Source of the DNA: Apis mellifera
Taxonomy: Eukaryota; Arthropoda; Insecta; Hymenoptera; Apidae
Assembly: GCF_003254395.2 (NCBI RefSeq)
Contig: NC_037644.1
Span: 2,225,001-2,289,000, forward strand
Reading direction: 5' to 3'
Length of the DNA stretch: 64,000 bases
The first letter of the stretch is position 1, and the number at the start of each line of letters is the position of its first letter. The position numbers and the translations under genes are program-made. This document shows, piece after piece, positions 61,434-64,000 of this stretch. The notes beneath the pieces were generated by a model. It was not told where the DNA came from and ran no database searches. It saw only the letters and a list, made by a program, of their open reading frames with translations.

Positions 61434-64000
61434 TTCTCGTCTAAAAATAGAGATAAAAGTTAAAGGATCGATTAAACGGATAATAATATAAATTGTAATA
61501 AAATTATATACGAGAGAGAGTGAGAAATTTTGAATCAAATTTTTAATTTTTTACCGCACACGTTCATACATATAAGCGTTAATTAGAAAGAAATGAATTT
61601 TTAATCGTGCGGAAAAAAATTGATTTTCCCAGCGACGTTTCATGAATATATTTTTGATCAAGGATTGAATAGACTCGTCGTTCTATTCGATTACCAGAGA
61701 CGCGTCGCCTCGAAGAGTAAATATCTCGCGAAAGTTTCGCAGAATCAGCAAAATTGCACGACTGCACAAACATCTGCGCCGGTCCGCGCTCGGACATCGT
61801 GTTTGTCCATCAAGTTTATTTCCAAGTGAACTCGGTAATTTATTCCCGTGCACATTCAATTTCATAATTTTACCATTGGGGATTTTTCCATTCAAAAAAA
61901 AAAAAAAAGAACCGCGTCATTCAAATAATAATTGTCCCCAAGTCGCGTCATCATTCGATTAGAATTAATATTATAATGATAATAATAATAATAAAATTCA
62001 AAAATCATTACAACGTTTGACGTTCGTTTAAAATCGATCGAAATCGAATACTTCCTGGATATATTGATTTTCAATAAATACAAAAAAAAAAAAAAAAACA
62101 GTTGTAAAACGCGACGAAATCCAAAATGTATTGTGCATATTGACAACACTTGTATGCAAAAGAAAAGCCGGATGTGTGGAAATTTTTCTTTTTTCCTATT
62201 TTTTTAAATTCCTTGAAAAAAATTTATGTAACAGGACGCGTCAATCGCTATACGATAAAAAAATTCTCACGGCGCATACATTGTATCTGATTTTAAATGT
62301 GTTAACAATATAATTATTATTTAATCGTAACGTAACAAAAAAAAGCAGAATACTCACAATAGATGATAAATTATTTAAAATATTAGAATAGTATTGATTG
62401 TTTATTTGTGAAAATGAAACGTATTTCTTTTTATGTTAAATGGTTTGAATCGTTAATTTGTTAATTGTGATGTGGATAAATCGTAGGTTTATAAAAAGGA
62501 AGAGAAATGTGAGATACAACATCGAAGATTTGACTGCCTTGAGAACAGGATGTTGGCAGCTGTATATAATCAAAAATGAGACAAAAGGAATGCTCCACTT
62601 TCTAGACCGATTGTCTAGAATTTAAAAGAAAATAATGTTGTAGAAAATCAGGCCGTTGTACACAATTCGCTAAAATAAACTACGAGTAATTTTATCCTTA
62701 ATATAAATTGTAATATATTAAAGCAAATTTAAACGTTTTTAATGTTTATCATTTCTTTAATAATAAATAAATTCTTTTATTGAGTTTTATTTAATTTAAT
62801 AACTTTGTAAAGCAACAATTCCCATGAATGTGGAATTTCAAAATTTATCTTAATGAAAAATAAAAATCTAAAAATCTTTGCAATTTTGAAATCCAAAAGT
62901 TATTCCCATAATTTAAATATTTAATGAAATCGCTTTTATAATTTATATATTTAAAATCGAAAAAATTGCAATCATACAAGTCATTTTCCTTCATATTTTA
63001 TAAGCTCTAAACTGATCAACTTTTATAATCATTAGAGATTATTTTAAAGTGATACACCTATAAGTATCACAATATTTGAGTCATTCTCTAATTTTTAAAG
63101 ATTATATTTTTTATTTGAAAATTTCTTGTTTATAAATAAATAAAGGAAAAATCATAATTGAAGATATTATTTTACGTTAGAAAATTTTCTTTAATCTGAT
63201 TCGAATTCATCGTGATAGCCATTGATATACCAGGTATTTACTTTTTATCTCGCGGGTAGCGTAGCTATACAATGTCGTTCTCTTAGATGTCATATACATT
63301 TCGAAAGCATTCTGAGTTATATCGACTATGCTTTTCTTATCTTGCCGCCATTCTACAGCATCATATACGATGCTACTTAACTATATCAGTAACATTCAAC
63401 ATTTGTTTAAATGGACTATTGTATTCCAAACGGAAATAAATTTCACGTTTTCAACAAGTTTTGTTTAAAAGTAATGAATTTGTAAAATTATACTCCAATA
63501 AAAATTATATGGAAAAACAATCTAAAAATAAAAAAAAATAATGTACGAAAATTGCAGTATAAAAATTTATTTTAAACAAATGGATTAAGCGTACTATGCA
63601 TTTTTTAATGTTCTTTTCATCATTTTTATAAGAGATTATTTTAACAAAAATAAAAAGATTTTTCTTTTTAATGTATATTATATTTTAAAATTAATTTATC
63701 ATGGATTTATTAGTCGATAAAGTAGAGCATAAACTACATGTATCAAGAATCGATAAAATAGAATACGTATTATATCCACTGATACGAAATAAATCCAAAT
63801 TTTATCAGATGAGAAATAGAATAAAAGATTAGTATATTTTTACGTCAACTAACAAAAAAACCTAAAAACAAGATAAGAAATAATTATCAGTGCCATCTTT
63901 TGATTATTGGTAACATTTTCAAAGGCAGGAATAAGGATACTACTAAATTAAAAATTAAGAATCAGTGCCATCTTTTGAGTATAGATTCAAACACACAAAT
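61434..64000. other. AT-rich non-coding end of the window
   Basis: No supported exon. Higher-complexity stretches at about 62510-62680 and 63190-63440 could be regulatory or belong to a gene beyond the window. A short word, ATCAGTGCCATCTTTTGA, occurs twice at 63886-63903 and 63961-63978. Confidence 0.4.

Noticed and set aside
1..64000. tRNA, rRNA, known microRNA, CRISPR array or viral insertion
   Set aside because: None was recognised by eye. A covariance-model search and a microRNA hairpin search would be needed to exclude small RNA genes.

Overview
The window looks like nuclear DNA of a hymenopteran insect, most likely a bee close to Apis. The evidence is an AT-rich background with scattered CpG-rich islands, short GT-AG introns mixed with kilobase introns, a degenerate mariner element, many GA/CT and TA microsatellites, and insect-type proteins. 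No bacterial features such as operons, ribosome binding sites or CRISPR are present. The species is inferred, not shown.

Three genes can be supported, all on the minus strand. (1) 4888-6870 is an uninterrupted coding exon for a 660-residue kekkon-type LRR/Ig single-pass membrane receptor, with a splice acceptor just upstream in its 5' leader. (2) 16097-31682 is an eight-exon gene for a secreted carbonic anhydrase-related protein (CA10/CA11-like). Splice phases agree across all exons. It keeps two of the three zinc-binding histidines and has Gln in place of the third, so it is predicted to be acatalytic. Its last exon runs into a charged tail encoded by simple-sequence DNA and is less certain. 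(3) 47729-48076 is a small one-exon gene for a 115-residue secreted peptide with two Thr runs and a two-Cys C-terminus; it was not recognised.

Region by region: 1-4.4 kb is AT-rich and may hold a long 3' UTR of the kekkon-type gene. 4.9-6.95 kb is that gene. 7.2-8.5 kb is a dead mariner element sitting at the edge of one copy of a 0.25-kb duplication. 9.1-16 kb is non-coding, with CpG-rich islands at 12.6-15.2 kb. 16.1-31.7 kb is the carbonic anhydrase-related gene. 31.7-37 kb is CpG-rich and may hold its leader and promoter. 37-47.6 kb and 48.3-64 kb are mostly AT-rich intergenic DNA with GC-richer islands that could be enhancers. The last stretch also has a 0.35-kb duplication (56.2/57.8 kb) and a triple tandem repeat (60.9-61.4 kb).

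The kekkon-type receptor and the carbonic anhydrase-related protein belong to families studied mainly in signalling and the nervous system, and the large non-coding fraction fits developmentally regulated neighbours. Nothing in the sequence shows that the two act together. No clearly new multi-gene system was found. The most interesting points are the unusual C-terminus of the carbonic anhydrase-related protein, the unrecognised secreted peptide, and the mariner/duplication junction.
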